A DNA stretch of 16,157 bases, taken from positions 1-16,157 of the forward strand of contig JALRLY010000207.1 of the NCBI GenBank assembly GCA_023647555.1. Reading direction: 5' to 3'. The translations under genes and the position numbers were made by a program. A model generated the notes under the pieces. That model was given only the letters and a program-made list of their open reading frames with translations, had not been told where the DNA came from and made no database searches. Each line of letters starts with the position of its first letter. Position 1 is the stretch's first letter. Positions 15,501-16,157 of the stretch are shown in pieces. The stretch is from Pancytospora philotis (lineage: Eukaryota; Microsporidia).

Positions 15501-15765
15501 CCATGCGTCTGTCATGGCGTTCTCGAACTTTTGCTTCGAGTACAGTATAAAGCGAAGAAATGGAGACACCCGCGAAAATATAATGCTGCTAGAATCGGAG
15601 CGCGAGTGCTTGAAGAGTTTCGTAAATAGAGTTGGGCAGCTATACAAAATGGAAGGCAAATTGCCCGATAACCTAAGTATAATAGTCCACAAATGCGAGA
15701 AAGACATGACAGCAACAGAAAAAAATCTGCGAAAAATTCCTCAAATACACACATCAGATCAGTAA
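12508..15765 (+). CDS. Family B large predicted secreted protein, copy 3
   Basis: 1085 aa, intact paralogue of the protein at 6080-9274 and the outermost gene before the telomere; function not recognised. The N terminus MQVLTTALSLAGSFVRARIS aligns with that of copy 1 (ALS.A.SF..AR.SL.D) and is a probable secretion signal, though its hydrophobic core is short. Shared blocks: FINPEGPLNI (41-50), HHMSFYKY (148-155), YGLHYTDSPG (253-262), NSRCLFPF (331-338), GDCVEITLFNFFCCMLYDP (364-382), STGHLKGKKCDPTARF (just after), HQEWARV, FVSKTDGALLPN, LLIANILG and RIFPDGP. An insertion rich in Gly, Ser and Gln (around 690-730) lies between conserved regions. The 3' third has lower GC than the 5' part. It lies in the same orientation as the remnant upstream, consistent with tandem duplication, and 176 bp from the terminal repeats. 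Confidence 0.88.
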   Translation: MQVLTTALSLAGSFVRARISLRDAIGVVESERETTGNDKVFINPEGPLNIMLGHAEVNNDAIAKKRMFSPPICTSYVLEEVGDKEPTPELALGSGKGRIYRYDRDPKKDGIWDCTRSQKVDEYLRAYYNALKVLFRIVNGKVVVCTNHHMSFYKYTRVQLSDNERARFFAALLMLANGEKGIGAEYRGRPAGSKAHQGQEVFGVALTSGQNTMVDLNFAIPNTLPGKKTLYIEEMRTVIEFFAKHGATKAEEYGLHYTDSPGFLIRAYLCEYANDGAFISEVFDCVDAFLAEMYSGTELDAARSQYFTTDEKLVGEYSEQYDAFRQIDKINSRCLFPFTNSNMPLQTELVHYTDETRNIDVSYGDCVEITLFNFFCCMLYDPESRRYSTGHLKGKKCDPTARFLDFFTKVCSKPEENTKACVHQEWARVIHGLIRPQAADGNGDAAGRGKRNLIKYCERTKDNKPLALKADIGTFLMVLAKIVGLPAAKQSDLETIIGNMLAGPVGDVDCVKLTRLLNDVVNPAISTRPVNLELRNTQTGIDKDGERIITGLIVLSFPPQKYEQPCYTIMFEFDLTFQFRYRHTNTIYLQEVVLNEDERKYFAPYSEEAADDTTPRLFGLIRDSVKRFVSKTDGALLPNRHIAGVEDAHDPKTLYTALTRWLCYTPMRSDPDRLAAIDQLFPTFMKWLKQRQGSSGAVNEQPGGLATQSFTEGGFAVDSEDNRTSPANAILGPGNPLVLLIANILGSVSLNDIETRDCFLRAVFTYCIGDCDKLFPAIRVHKSLYQPGMDSSGKRFDEKRVWQWSGYRVPNIALEYLKQVAAGFATRSDLPRAKAPSIAGLVGKFDDEADASEIVNMFMTHRHAEGIAFLRGYCVTDGSTYIWSGLIKRALWFYMSAKNQVYSEIRWVCTSMGDHEFAGFADKWPRDGLDLPRDLPPLSSRVVARIFPDGPSPAQLMRLLGLYAAIAPFKAEYAEVVYGLLETDINSLDPRFVIENICHASVMAFSNFCFEYSIKRRNGDTRENIMLLESERECLKSFVNRVGQLYKMEGKLPDNLSIIVHKCEKDMTATEKNLRKIPQIHTSDQ

Positions 15766-15941
15766 ACTCACTTCATTAATAAGGTTTTAGCAGCTTGCGA
15801 AGGTATTGAAATGCATGCATGGTGTTCTAGCTTAGAATGCTGACCTCGCAGGCTATTCAGTCGTGTTGAGGGACTTATTTCGGGCATAACTGAGCTCTGT
15901 CATCTAACGCTATTAGCCCATTCCTGCCTCTTGCGTCGACC
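15766..15941. other. Telomere-adjacent spacer
   Basis: 176 bp of non-repetitive sequence joining the last gene to the terminal repeats. No ORF, rRNA or obvious repeat is seen. The border to the repeats is sharp, directly after GTCGACC. Confidence 0.6.
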
Positions 15942-16030
15942 TTGTTGTTGTTTTGTTGTTGTTGTTGTTGTTGTTAGTTGTTAGTTAGTTGTTGTTGTTG
16001 TTGTTAGTTAGTTGTTGTTGTTAGTTAGTT

Positions 16031-16097
<67 letters not shown>

Positions 16098-16104
16098 GTT
16101 AGTT

Positions 16105-16157
<53 letters not shown>
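15942..16157 (+). repeat. Telomere-like terminal array of TTAG and TTG units
   Basis: 216 bp parse exactly into 37 TTAG, 21 TTG and one TTTTG, with no leftover base. The inner 90 bp (15942-16031) are mostly TTG with scattered TTAG. The outer part holds a run of 16 TTAG (16032-16095), then TTG-TTAG-TTG, then 13 TTAG to the last base. The strand carrying G runs 5' to 3' toward the end, as at a right-hand chromosome end. A homogeneous outer part with a degenerate inner part is typical of telomeres. A simple microsatellite at a contig break is the alternative. Confidence 0.78.

Noticed and set aside
15942..16157. Coding or regulatory microsatellite
   Set aside because: It lies at the extreme end of the window in outward G-strand orientation with a graded inner border, which fits a telomere better than an internal repeat.

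Overview
The window reads as the end of a chromosome from a highly compacted eukaryote, most likely a microsporidian. The reasons are intronless genes packed 170-500 bp apart, shortened versions of universal eukaryotic proteins, and start codons sitting on or a few bases after a CCC(C) motif, often with an AAAATTTT box just upstream. This is the signal pair I know from microsporidian genes with very short 5' leaders. The coding DNA is GC-rich (strongest in the leftmost 2.3 kb), which is high for the group. I cannot name the species.

Layout: (1) Positions 1-3899 are a core block of three conserved housekeeping genes: a Sed5/syntaxin-5 t-SNARE (246-980, +), a PP2A B55/Cdc55 regulatory subunit (1220-2293, -) and a Ste24-type CAAX protease (2547-3899, +). 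(2) Positions 4194-15765 are subtelomeric and hold only two families of predicted secreted proteins, neither of which I can assign to a known function. Family A (about 445-475 aa) is at 4194-5621 and 9779-11113. Family B (about 1065-1085 aa) is at 6080-9274 (-) and 12508-15765 (+), with a truncated, frameshifted third copy at 11114-12096. A and B copies lie next to each other twice (A1/B1 convergent; A2 followed by the B remnant), which suggests the unit was duplicated. (3) After a 176-bp gene-free spacer the window ends in 216 bp built entirely from TTAG and TTG units plus one TTTTG. It is TTG-rich inside and almost pure TTAG at the outer end, with the G-rich strand running outward. This looks like a telomere with an unusual single-G repeat.

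How it works together: the core genes act in vesicle traffic, phosphatase targeting and prenyl-protein maturation, and show no functional link beyond sharing the chromosome. The subtelomere looks like a nursery of fast-evolving secreted proteins, plausibly host-facing, where duplication, inversion and decay are visible side by side. I saw no tRNA, rRNA, transposon, CRISPR array or intron. No rRNA genes lie between the last gene and the telomere.
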